In this document: positions 47,351 to 55,498 of the stretch, one piece after another | Layout: each line of letters opens with the position of its first letter | How positions within the stretch are numbered: position 1 is the first letter of the stretch | Assembly (NCBI GenBank): GCA_945883335.1 | Contig: CAMCXI010000002.1 | Span: forward strand, 62,001-126,000 | Reading direction: 5' to 3' | DNA length: 64,000 nucleotides | From: Candidatus Methylopumilus universalis | GTDB lineage: Bacteria; Pseudomonadota; Gammaproteobacteria; Burkholderiales; Methylophilaceae | Notes under the pieces: generated by a model | Seen by the model: the letters and a program-made list of their open reading frames with translations, nothing else | The model's database searches: none | What the model was told of the DNA's origin: nothing | Program-made: the position numbers and the translations under genes

Positions 47351-48508
47351 CTAGTGACTGGCTTCTAATGCCGCCGCCTTATCAATCGCTTCCCATGTAA
47401 ACTCTGGCTCATCACGGCCGAAGTGGCCGTAAGCCGCGGTCTTGGTATAGATCGGACGTAACAGATCCAGCATATTTACGATGCCCTTAGGACGTAAATC
47501 GAAGTGTTCACGCACTAATGCAGTAAGTACTTCGTTTGATACCTTGCCCGTGCCGTAAGTCTCCACCATGATCGACGTCGGCTGTGCCACGCCAATCGCA
47601 TAAGAGATTTGTACTAAACAACGTGAAGCCAGTCCTGCTGCCACGATGTTCTTAGCCACATAACGCCCTGCATAGGCCGCAGAGCGGTCTACTTTAGATG
47701 GGTCCTTACCCGAGAACGCGCCGCCGCCGTGTGGGGCTGCGCCGCCGTAAGTGTCGACAATGATCTTACGACCTGTTAGGCCGCAATCACCTTGTGGGCC
47801 ACCGATGACAAAGCGACCGGTTGGGTTAACAAGGAACTTAATGTCGCCCTTGATGAGTTCTTTAGGCAGCGTTGGCTTGATGATATCTTCAATCACGGCC
47901 TCGCGGATGTCTTTTAATTCCATTTCAGGCGCGTGCTGGGTTGAAACCACCACCGTATCAATTGCGCTTGGTTTTCCGTTCTCGTATTTAATCGTCACCT
48001 GTGATTTTGCATCAGGACGAAGCCATGGCAGACGGCCATCTTTACGGAGCTGTGATTGACGCTCCATCACGCGGTGAGAGAGCCAAATAGGAAGCGGCAT
48101 CAGCTGCGGCGTCTCATCGCACGCGTAGCCAAACATGATGCCCTGGTCACCCGCGCCCTGATCTAGTGGGTCATCATGTGCCCCATCAACACCTTGGGCA
48201 ATGTCTGGTGACTGCTTGTCGTAAGCCACAAGCACCGCACAACCTTTATAGTCGATACCGTATTCCGTGTTGTCATAACCAATACGTTTAATGGTCTCGC
48301 GAGCGACTTTAATATAGTCCACGTTGGCCGTGGTGGTGATTTCGCCAGCAAGGACAATTAAACCCGTATTCGCTAAAGTCTCTGCCGCAACACGTGCGGT
48401 AGTGTCTTGCTCAAGAATCGCATCTAAAATGCTGTCAGATACCTGATCAGCAAGCTTATCGGGATGGCCTTCGGAAACAGATTCTGAGGTAAAGAGGTAT
48501 TCGGACAT
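47351..48508 (-). CDS. metK: S-adenosylmethionine synthetase
   Basis: MetK makes S-adenosylmethionine from methionine and ATP. The 385-residue protein has [29 protein letters not shown], the P-loop-like [19 protein letters not shown] and the C-terminal TWE. All are intact and of normal length. The core gene marks the right boundary of the accessory region. The 122 bases between it and the divergent phosphoribosyltransferase gene hold a small inverted repeat (GATGA and TCATC near 48524-48538) but no SAM riboswitch that I recognise. Confidence 0.97.
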   Translation of the reverse strand: MSEYLFTSESVSEGHPDKLADQVSDSILDAILEQDTTARVAAETLANTGLIVLAGEITTTANVDYIKVARETIKRIGYDNTEYGIDYKGCAVLVAYDKQSPDIAQGVDGAHDDPLDQGAGDQGIMFGYACDETPQLMPLPIWLSHRVMERQSQLRKDGRLPWLRPDAKSQVTIKYENGKPSAIDTVVVSTQHAPEMELKDIREAVIEDIIKPTLPKELIKGDIKFLVNPTGRFVIGGPQGDCGLTGRKIIVDTYGGAAPHGGGAFSGKDPSKVDRSAAYAGRYVAKNIVAAGLASRCLVQISYAIGVAQPTSIMVETYGTGKVSNEVLTALVREHFDLRPKGIVNMLDLLRPIYTKTAAYGHFGRDEPEFTWEAIDKAAALEASH

Positions 48509-48630
48509 AATATCTTTCTTGTGATTTAAAGATGATCGCAGTCATCATTAACTTAGTTTAAAATCGATGTTCGATTTAGTATGCTTTGGCCGTATTGTAC
48601 TGCAAGATAACCTTTTTTAACGATAGCCTG

Positions 48631-49188
48631 ATGAACAAAGTTCCAAACCAACTGCTGGCAAGATCAACGCTTGTTTATCCTAAGGATACAGTGAATGCGG
48701 CCATCACAAGGCTAGCGGGTGAAATTGCATTGGACCTTCAAGATAAAATGCCGCTGGTACTCACGGTGATGAACGGCGGCCTTTATTTTGCCGGCCAGCT
48801 TTTATCTCAGCTTAACTTTGCTTTAGAAACCGACTACCTTCAAGCAAGCCGCTATCATGGCGAGACGGTAGGACAAGACGTTAAGTGGGGTAGGGCACCG
48901 ACGGATCAATTAAAGGGCCGTACAGTATTATTGTTGGACGATATTTTAGATGAGGGGCATACCCTAGTCGCCATTCGTGATCAATGCGTAGCTTTAGGTG
49001 CGCTAGAGGTTAAGATTGCGGTTCTAACAGCAAAAGATCTCGGGTACGTAAAGCCCATTGAGGCCGATTACGTTGGTTTAACGCTCCCCAACCGATACGT
49101 ATTTGGTTGTGGCATGGATGTGTATGGTTGGTGGCGCAATCTGCCTGAGATTCGAGCGCTAGAAGAGTGTGATCTTAAAGATAGCTAG
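48631..49188 (+). CDS. hpt: hypoxanthine-guanine phosphoribosyltransferase
   Basis: This purine salvage enzyme joins hypoxanthine or guanine to PRPP. The PRPP loop VLLLDDILDEGHT is present, as are LVLTVMNGGLYFAGQL and the SRYHGET motif. The ATG at 48631 gives 185 residues (MNKVPNQLLARSTLVYPKD), typical for the betaproteobacterial hypoxanthine-guanine type; an upstream reading from 48586 adds unconserved residues. It is divergent from metK. Confidence 0.9.
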   Translation: MNKVPNQLLARSTLVYPKDTVNAAITRLAGEIALDLQDKMPLVLTVMNGGLYFAGQLLSQLNFALETDYLQASRYHGETVGQDVKWGRAPTDQLKGRTVLLLDDILDEGHTLVAIRDQCVALGALEVKIAVLTAKDLGYVKPIEADYVGLTLPNRYVFGCGMDVYGWWRNLPEIRALEECDLKDS

Positions 49189-49260
49189 CTTGACCGAAAT
49201 CAACCGCAGTTGGCACTTAGCTTGTATGATGAAATTTATAATTCGCTTAAAGGATTTAAG

Positions 49261-49590
49261 ATGCGCAAAAATAGTTTAACGGGCTCTTTGAACGAAGTCA
49301 CAAAAGCACAGCTGGTCGCAGAATTTAAGGCGGTGATTGCTGACGCTGAGGCCCTGATTAAAGCGACGGCAAGCCAAGGTGGCGAGAAGGTGGATCAGCT
49401 GCGTTCACAAGCTGAAGCCTCACTTGCCTCTGCCAAAGATAAGTTAGATGATTTGCACGAAGACCTCATTGAAAAAGGCCGCGAGGCAGTAAAGGCGACG
49501 GATGACTACGTGCAAGAAAATCCTTGGAAGGCGGTCGGTATCGCAGCAGGTATTGGCCTAGTGGTTGGACTGCTAGTGAGTCGTCGTTAA
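49261..49590 (+). CDS. yqjD: YqjD/ElaB family ribosome-associated membrane protein (DUF883)
   Basis: The 109-residue protein has an amphipathic helical body rich in Ala, Lys and Glu and a C-terminal membrane helix (NPWKAVGIAAGIGLVVGLLVSRR). E. coli YqjD of this family anchors inactive ribosomes to the membrane in stationary phase. AAGGA before the ATG at 49261 supports this start over 49210. It begins a three-gene group identical in order to E. coli yqjD-yqjE-yqjK. Confidence 0.88.
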   Translation: MRKNSLTGSLNEVTKAQLVAEFKAVIADAEALIKATASQGGEKVDQLRSQAEASLASAKDKLDDLHEDLIEKGREAVKATDDYVQENPWKAVGIAAGIGLVVGLLVSRR

Positions 49591-49594
49591 TCTT

Positions 49595-49999
49595 ATGTCA
49601 GAACACCCTCAATCAAACTCGCAGCATAGCGCTGAAGGCCTGCTAGGCTCACTCAAATCCATCACGGCGCTAGGGGTGGCGATTGCGCACAATCGCCTCA
49701 GTCTACTTTCAACCGACCTTGAAATCGCGCGTGAACAGACGGTCTCCGTGCTGATGATGGTGCTTGTGGCTTTGTTCTGCTTATGTTTTGGCGCGCTACT
49801 CCTAGCGCTATTTGTTGTCGTTATCTTCTGGGATACGCACCGCCTCATCGCGCTAGGCAGCATGACAGGGCTTTTTATCCTCATTGGCGTTGTGTGCTTG
49901 TGGCGCGTCATGAAAGCCCTTAAAGCCATGCCAGCCACCTTCGAGGCGAGCCTTGCCGAACTCGCTAAAGACTACAAGCACCTGAAGTCGAACGATTAG
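49595..49999 (+). CDS. yqjE: YqjE-like phage-holin-family membrane protein
   Basis: The 134-residue protein has two strong membrane helices (about residues 50-75 and 82-105) separated by a short loop, with a cytoplasmic N-terminus (LLGSLKSITALGVAIAHNRLSLLSTDLEIAREQ). This is the YqjE arrangement. Function is unknown. It starts four bases after yqjD and ends one base before the next start. Confidence 0.86.
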   Translation: MSEHPQSNSQHSAEGLLGSLKSITALGVAIAHNRLSLLSTDLEIAREQTVSVLMMVLVALFCLCFGALLLALFVVVIFWDTHRLIALGSMTGLFILIGVVCLWRVMKALKAMPATFEASLAELAKDYKHLKSND

Positions 50000-50000
50000 C

Positions 50001-50291
50001 ATGTCGAGCAAGCTTCATCATCTTGCAATTAAAAAAGCCAAGCTTCAAGCCGAGGCCTCGGCACAGCGTGAGGCGTTATCTTTTCACGCGGCTCAGTGGC
50101 AGGTGAGGCTGACTTGGGTCGATAGGGTCTTGGTCGCAGCGCGCTTTGTGAAGAACAACCCCGGCATGCTATTAGGCGCTGGGGCCTTGTTTACGATGTT
50201 CACGCCCGTTAAAGCGTTGAAGATTATGTTGAGCGCATGGGCCGCGCTCAAGGGTGTTCGTAATGTTAGCGGGCTATTTTCTAAAGATTAG
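50001..50291 (+). CDS. yqjK: YqjK-like protein
   Basis: The 96-residue protein is basic at its N-terminus (KLHHLAIKKAKLQAEASAQRE), with a possible membrane helix around residues 52-68. Sequence similarity to E. coli YqjK is modest, but the gene is exactly where yqjK is expected, directly after yqjD and yqjE. It is convergent with the NRAMP-like gene 12 bases downstream. Confidence 0.72.
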   Translation: MSSKLHHLAIKKAKLQAEASAQREALSFHAAQWQVRLTWVDRVLVAARFVKNNPGMLLGAGALFTMFTPVKALKIMLSAWAALKGVRNVSGLFSKD

Positions 50292-50302
50292 GTTTTAACC
50301 AC

Positions 50303-51583
50303 CTAGAAAAAGGTTACTAAGCCCAGCGTAATTGCAGTCCCCGTCATCAGCGCGGTGGCTGCCCAGCCTAGCACTCTTGTTTTTCCCTTCACAGTAAAAT
50401 CCCCCATAATCGACTGCATGGATGCCATGTGCATCACGGCAATCATTAATGGCACAGCTACAATGCCGTTAATTACCGCACTCCAAATTAAAGCCTTAAT
50501 CGGATCTATGCCACTAAAATCAAGTCCAACACCAATGAGTGTGGCAATGACAATGACGGCGTAAAAGTGTTTGGCTGACCATACCGTTAGTTTTAAGCTC
50601 GCTGGTTTTTTCATAAGCTCTGCAACTGCATAGGCTGCGGAGCCTGCAAGCACCGGTATTGCGAGTAAGCCTGTTCCTAAGATACCCAACGCAAATAGGA
50701 TAAAAGCAAAGTCGCCAGCGATAGGGCGCAGCGCCGCTGCCGCATCTGCTGAGCTTTGAATGTGATGGATGCCATTTGGAAATAGGGTGGCTGCTGTGGT
50801 GAGCATAATAAAAAAGGCAATGATATTAGAGAACCCCATGCCAAAGAGCGTGTCGAAAGTTAAGCGTTTTAATTGAGTTGGTGCTTGAGCAGGGTGATCG
50901 ATTAAGCTTTTTCTGTCGGGAATGTCGGCAATATCTTCAACTTCCTCTGCGGCCTGCCAAAAGAATAGATAGGGGCTGATGGTTGTGCCAAATATGCCGA
51001 CAACCAGTAACACGTATGTCGCATCAAAACTGATATGCGGCAACAAAGTTTCAGACACAACGCGCGACCAATCATTATGGGATGCAAATACCGTGCCCAC
51101 GTAAGCAAAGAGCGAGAGCGTTAGCCATTTTAGTATGGGTAAGTAACGGTGGTAGGGGATGAATACCTGCAAGAGCAGGCAGCCGCTTCCAATAAGGATG
51201 GAGTAAAAATGGCGCGGGCCGCCAATCGCTAATTTTAAAGCGTCCGACATTGCGGAAAGATCTGCGGCAATGTTGATGATGTTTGCGACGAGCAGCAACA
51301 CGATAAGGGGTAACGTGAGGGCAATGGGATAGCAGCGCTGCATATTATTCGCGATGCCCCTGCCTGTGACTAGGCCTATACGTGCACAGACCATTTGAAT
51401 GCCAGCCATGAGCGGGTAAGTAAGGACGATGGTCCAAAGTAAGCCAAAGCCATATTGCGCGCCAGCTTGTGAATAGGTGGCAATGCCACTTGGATCGTCG
51501 TCAGCAGCGCCTGTCACTAAGCCGGGCCCTACTTTCTTGAGCGCGCTTAATGGATAGCTGAAAACTTTTTGTAACAGTTTCAT
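50303..51583 (-). CDS. NRAMP-like divalent metal cation transporter, divergent subgroup
   Basis: The 426-residue membrane protein has about eleven helices and the NRAMP fold. In the first helix the usual DPGN metal motif is replaced by DDDPSG (GPGLVTGAADDDPSGIATYSQAGA), and the MPH motif of helix 6 is replaced by TISPYLFFWQA. The metal specificity of this subgroup cannot be read from canonical NRAMP rules; manganese, iron or magnesium are options. It is divergent from a TonB receptor gene with a 74-base gap to its TTG start, so the two may be jointly regulated. Confidence 0.84.
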   Translation of the reverse strand: MKLLQKVFSYPLSALKKVGPGLVTGAADDDPSGIATYSQAGAQYGFGLLWTIVLTYPLMAGIQMVCARIGLVTGRGIANNMQRCYPIALTLPLIVLLLVANIINIAADLSAMSDALKLAIGGPRHFYSILIGSGCLLLQVFIPYHRYLPILKWLTLSLFAYVGTVFASHNDWSRVVSETLLPHISFDATYVLLVVGIFGTTISPYLFFWQAAEEVEDIADIPDRKSLIDHPAQAPTQLKRLTFDTLFGMGFSNIIAFFIMLTTAATLFPNGIHHIQSSADAAAALRPIAGDFAFILFALGILGTGLLAIPVLAGSAAYAVAELMKKPASLKLTVWSAKHFYAVIVIATLIGVGLDFSGIDPIKALIWSAVINGIVAVPLMIAVMHMASMQSIMGDFTVKGKTRVLGWAATALMTGTAITLGLVTFF

Positions 51584-51657
51584 GTTAGGCTTTAAATTGA
51601 ATAAATTAAGTGTGGCTTATTTTAACCCCTAGTCACTTTATAAAAGAACCCACTCCA

Positions 51658-53721
51658 TTGCGTAAAAATTATTTTCTAGTGTTGTTGTTGCTTTCATCTT
51701 CCACTTGGGCTGCAGAAACGCTCAAAATTGAATCTGTGGGCGTTACCGGTGCGCATGATGAAACCGAAATGCGCAAAGATTCAGCTTCGCAAAAAACAGT
51801 ATTTGGTCGCAAGGAAATTGAAAATCTCAGTGTAATGACTGCTGGCGAAGTGCTAGGTAAATTGCCCGGGGTGGAAATTGGTGCTAGTGGCATGCGCGCA
51901 CGTGGCATGTCGCGCGACTCGATACGAGTCCTAATAGACGGAGAAAAACAATCTGGTGGCACTATGGGCTCGTTTACACGCATGCCTGCAAGTGACATTG
52001 AGCGCGTTGAAATTAGCCGTGGTTCATCCGCTGAGTTTGGTGGTTCATCCCCGCTTACTGTGAATATTGTGCTAAAAAAAGGGGTGTCTAAAGCCTCGAC
52101 GGATATGAAAGCAAGTCTAGGCTTTCGAGAGGGTGAGCATAACGAGCAGTTTTCATGGTCTGAATCAGGTAAGAGTGGTGATTTTTCATGGATATTGCCT
52201 GTCTCGCTTAACTTCTCTCGTTCACCTGTTAATACGTTTTTAGACAGACGGTATGTTGGCACGCTCGCTCCCTTTTCTAATCAGGAAGTAACCAATGGCG
52301 TTAGCGAAATGGAGCATCATTCGTTCTCGCCTCGTCTCACCTGGAAATCAGGTCGTGATAGCGTGACGCTTTCGAGCATGTTTTTTTTAGGGCCGTCAGA
52401 AAAAAACACCCGTACATCAGCTTATGACCTACTCAATTCAGCCAATAACTTTACCCGTAACGCTAACGAAGATGGCTCAGCGCAAACTTTACGTTTGCGT
52501 TTGGAGGGTGAAAAGTACGATGGTGAATCTAAATTAAGTGGTCGCATTACGGTAAAAAATATCCAAAATGACTTGGATATTACAAGGCTAACTAGCACGA
52601 ACTCAAATATTAGCGATAGCACCAAGTCTGAAGAGAATGAGTTTAATAGTGCAGCACGTTGGGATCAGCCAATTGATTTGCACTATATTTCAATGGGTGC
52701 CGAGTATATCAAAATCAGCCGCGATGATAGTCAAGCCTTCCTTGGGGTTAATCCAGGTCAAAGCCAATTTAAATCTTCATCGCAAGACCAAGTCCTTTGG
52801 CTACAAGATGCATGGACGCCTCAAGATAGCGTGACGGTCACAGGTGGCTTGCGTATGGAAAACATGCAGTTAAAGTCAGAGGGCAGTAGTCAGCAAGATT
52901 TCGCCTTGTTGCCATCGGTTGCGGTGCGCTGGCAACCTGAAGAGGCTTGGGTATTTAGAAGTTCTTTAGGGGCTGGAATGAAGATGCCTAAGCTCAACGA
53001 AATTACCGCAACGGTTACCCGCAGTATTACAGTCGATGCAAATACACCATTGGATTTTGATTCACGTGGTAACCCTAACCTTAAGCCTGAGCGCAGTATC
53101 AACTTTGAAGCGGTGACTGAGCGTTACTTAGCACAAAAAGCAGGGGTGATTTCAGCCAACGTTTATGTACGTGCAACATCTGACTTTACTGAACGTCGTT
53201 TAATGAAAGAGGGTGCGCGCTGGGTCGATCGTCCTTATAACGAAGGCGATGCACTTCATTATGGGTTTGAGCTAGACGGCAAAATCAATACTGACCAATG
53301 GGGTATTGCTGGCGGTACTGCAAAGTCACATTTGACTTTACCAAATGCCCGTGTGGACGATACTCGTTTAGGCATTACGCGTAACGCTCGTGACACGCCT
53401 AAATATGTCTTGTCGATGGGTTGGGATCAAAGCGTTCCTAAATGGCAATCGAGCATGGGTGTTTCCTTGCAGCTTTCTGGTCGTAGCGAAACGGATATTC
53501 CTGGCGAGCAAAAGGCTTTTACCGAATCCAGGGCCTTGCTGGATGCGTTTTGGCTATACAAGCTCAATCCGCAGTTTAACTTGCGTGTATCCGCACAAAA
53601 CTTATTGGATGAAGATATGCGTCGTCAAAACAAATATATTGCGCCTGGTGAGGAGTGGAAGCTACTCGCCAATGACTTTGGCTATCGCACGGTAATGTTT
53701 AGTTTAGAAGGGCGCTGGTAG
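51658..53721 (+). CDS. TonB-dependent outer-membrane receptor
   Basis: The protein has a signal peptide (RKNYFLVLLLLSSSTWAA), a plug domain (residues about 35-145; MTAGEVLGKLPGVEI, DSIRVLIDGEKQSGG, IERVEISRGSSAEFG), a 22-strand-type barrel and a C-terminal aromatic residue (SLEGRW) for assembly. The start is best placed at the TTG at 51658, because the longer reading from a GTG at 51610 puts 16 polar residues before the signal. Length is about 687 residues. The ligand is unknown; the divergent metal transporter suggests a metal complex. Confidence 0.88.
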   Translation: MRKNYFLVLLLLSSSTWAAETLKIESVGVTGAHDETEMRKDSASQKTVFGRKEIENLSVMTAGEVLGKLPGVEIGASGMRARGMSRDSIRVLIDGEKQSGGTMGSFTRMPASDIERVEISRGSSAEFGGSSPLTVNIVLKKGVSKASTDMKASLGFREGEHNEQFSWSESGKSGDFSWILPVSLNFSRSPVNTFLDRRYVGTLAPFSNQEVTNGVSEMEHHSFSPRLTWKSGRDSVTLSSMFFLGPSEKNTRTSAYDLLNSANNFTRNANEDGSAQTLRLRLEGEKYDGESKLSGRITVKNIQNDLDITRLTSTNSNISDSTKSEENEFNSAARWDQPIDLHYISMGAEYIKISRDDSQAFLGVNPGQSQFKSSSQDQVLWLQDAWTPQDSVTVTGGLRMENMQLKSEGSSQQDFALLPSVAVRWQPEEAWVFRSSLGAGMKMPKLNEITATVTRSITVDANTPLDFDSRGNPNLKPERSINFEAVTERYLAQKAGVISANVYVRATSDFTERRLMKEGARWVDRPYNEGDALHYGFELDGKINTDQWGIAGGTAKSHLTLPNARVDDTRLGITRNARDTPKYVLSMGWDQSVPKWQSSMGVSLQLSGRSETDIPGEQKAFTESRALLDAFWLYKLNPQFNLRVSAQNLLDEDMRRQNKYIAPGEEWKLLANDFGYRTVMFSLEGRW

Positions 53722-53738
53722 GACTTTAAAAAACAACA

Positions 53739-54230
53739 TTAAAACAGCGCTGCCTGCGCTGGTGTCGGTGCATCGAGTAGCGCATCCATATCAATCTCAA
53801 AAATCCCAAGCTTGCCGGGGCAGGGCATAAGCTCTAGCGGTTTGGTGTTCTCAAATAAAAACCCAAAGCCATCGCGCGGTACGCCATTAAAATGCGAGCG
53901 TTGTTCTCTGGTGAGGGTTGGCGGTATTTCATCGGGTCTAGCGCACAATACCAACTTCGCAATACCCACCACGCCGCCATAGCCTAGCTTATCTTTGCTG
54001 GGGAGGGGAATGTCAGTATTCACCACTAAGTAGTCGTAATACTCTTCGTAAATGCCCTTGCTGGCATGAATTAGCATCACTCCACGATAGCCAGTGCCCC
54101 AGGTGCGGTCATCCACCAACAAATAACCATTCGCAACCAGCCAAGCATAAGGCTGTTTAAGCGAAAGCGCTTTAATCAAGCCTCTTGGGAGATCTTTCTT
54201 AGCGTTTAATTGCTCAGCCTCTGCCATCAC
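53739..54230 (-). CDS. ASCH/PUA-like domain protein
   Basis: The 163-residue protein has the ASCH-type opening KALSLKQPYAWLVANGYL and the TGYRGVMLIHASKG block. ASCH domains bind RNA or act as small hydrolases in some cases. No catalytic role can be assigned here. It overlaps the upstream minus-strand gene by 17 bases, so the two are co-transcribed. Confidence 0.78.
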   Translation of the reverse strand: MMAEAEQLNAKKDLPRGLIKALSLKQPYAWLVANGYLLVDDRTWGTGYRGVMLIHASKGIYEEYYDYLVVNTDIPLPSKDKLGYGGVVGIAKLVLCARPDEIPPTLTREQRSHFNGVPRDGFGFLFENTKPLELMPCPGKLGIFEIDMDALLDAPTPAQAALF

Positions 54231-54834
54231 AAACTTTTTTATCTTTGGCTTTTAACTCTTTTGCTAGGTCAGTTCTAAATTTCTCAAGCTTTACTTGATA
54301 ATCTTCCGCATCGCCAAAATCCACAAAACTAGCATAGCGTGCATGTCGCCCCATCATTTTTCTGGCATGTTTAATCGGGCAAAAGTATTGCTCAGTCCGC
54401 GCAATAATCTCAGTCGCATAAGCCAGCAAGCCATTGCCATAGGTGCAATACATACAATGGCTCTTCTCCACGATATTCAGATAACTCAAATGGTGACGGT
54501 CAAAAATAATATAATCACTACGAGTAACCTTGGGGATTTTGTAGATAGGAAAGCAAATTGCTTGGTAGAGGCTAATGCAGCCATCCAGCAATAGCATGGG
54601 GAACACCATGCCATAGATAATCGGCGCAGTGAGCAAATTAATCGGGCGATTGCCCAGCCATTTAATCAGACTGATTTTTACTTGTTTATGCGCCTGTTTG
54701 ACCGAGTCCTCAAACTCAACCCGCTTGCCCTTGATACTAAAGTTAAGATGTACTTTGTGCTCTTGAAGTGCCTTTTCTAGCTCTTTTTCAGCGGCTTCCA
54801 ACTGTGTAAGCAAATGGCGGATATGGTCGTTCAT
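54214..54834 (-). CDS. conserved hypothetical protein with coiled coil and CxxC
   Basis: I do not recognise the family by name. The 206-residue product starts with a coiled coil (residues about 5-60) and has a hydrophobic stretch (about 80-105: LLTAPIIYGMVFPMLLLDGCISLY). A polar half follows with HCMYCTYGNGLLAYA, a CxxC that might bind metal, and ARTEQYFCPIKHARK. It ends in a charged helix. A membrane association is likely. It is encoded just upstream of the ASCH gene and partly overlaps it. Confidence 0.72.
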   Translation of the reverse strand: MNDHIRHLLTQLEAAEKELEKALQEHKVHLNFSIKGKRVEFEDSVKQAHKQVKISLIKWLGNRPINLLTAPIIYGMVFPMLLLDGCISLYQAICFPIYKIPKVTRSDYIIFDRHHLSYLNIVEKSHCMYCTYGNGLLAYATEIIARTEQYFCPIKHARKMMGRHARYASFVDFGDAEDYQVKLEKFRTDLAKELKAKDKKVCDGRG

Positions 54835-54891
54835 ACAGGCTTTCTTAATTAGGTGATGCGAAACACATCATAGCAATAAGTAATGAGTAGC

Positions 54892-55125
54892 TTATGATTT
54901 TCTGCGCACTATCGCCAAATACAAAGCTTTTACTTTGTCTCTTGCCCACGGCGTTTTGCGGAGAAACTTGAGGCTGGATTTAATGCTGGGATCCTTGATA
55001 AAGCAATTAACGGGGATGCGGTCAGCAAGGCCGTCCCAGCCATAATGCTCGAATAATACGGTCACAATAGCTTCGAGCGTGATGCCATGAAGTGGGTTGT
55101 TGGCTTGGTTGTTTGGGGTGGTCAT
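54892..55125 (-). CDS. VF530 family (DUF2132) small protein
   Basis: The 77-residue protein is nearly all one VF530 domain: [51 protein letters not shown] and LYL. A DNA-binding role has been proposed for this family. The ATG at 55125 is the first start. It stands between the tRNA-Asn terminator and a hypothetical gene, same strand. Confidence 0.85.
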   Translation of the reverse strand: MTTPNNQANNPLHGITLEAIVTVLFEHYGWDGLADRIPVNCFIKDPSIKSSLKFLRKTPWARDKVKALYLAIVRRKS

Positions 55126-55180
55126 GATAAATGCATTATACGGAAAATGATTTTTAAAAAGTATGACGTGCTAGAAATGA

Positions 55181-55207
55181 AAAAGCCCTGCATCAGCAGG
55201 GCTTTTT
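55181..55207. terminator. terminator after tRNA-Asn
   Basis: A perfect ten-base stem pairs AAAAGCCCTG (55181-55190) with CAGGGCTTTT (55197-55206) around CATCAG, with T or A tracts on both sides. It lies seven bases beyond the 3' end of the minus-strand tRNA and ends its transcript. Confidence 0.9.
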
Positions 55208-55213
55208 AGAATT

Positions 55214-55289
55214 TGGCTCCTCGACCTGGGCTCGAACCAGGGACACATGGATTAACAGTCCATTGCTCTACCAACTGAGCTATCGAGGA
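55214..55289 (-). tRNA. tRNA-Asn (anticodon GTT)
   Basis: On the minus strand the 76-base gene folds as a cloverleaf. The acceptor stem pairs TCCTCGA with TCGAGGA, the D-loop region is TAGCTCAGTTGGTAGAGCA, and the anticodon loop is CTGTTAA with anticodon GTT. The T-arm is GGTTCGAGCC and the encoded end is GCCA. It is a single tRNA with its own terminator and no integrated element next to it. Confidence 0.97.
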
Positions 55290-55498
55290 ATTGGTGAAGG
55301 CGTGATATTAAAGGCTAGTGAGCTGCAGGTCAATACGAAAGCGCAAAATTTTATGACTTATTTTTATTGATTAAATTATTAATTCTAGTAAATACACTAT
55401 ATTATGTACTTCAAATTTTTTCATGGGTGCTTTGCTCATGCGCTGAGCAGTGGCCATATCCCATGTACTTAATAAGGTTCTAATCTAATACTCGAGTT

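Noticed and set aside
48509-48630. SAM riboswitch upstream of metK
   Set aside because: Only a small five-base inverted repeat; none of the known SAM riboswitch cores is recognisable.
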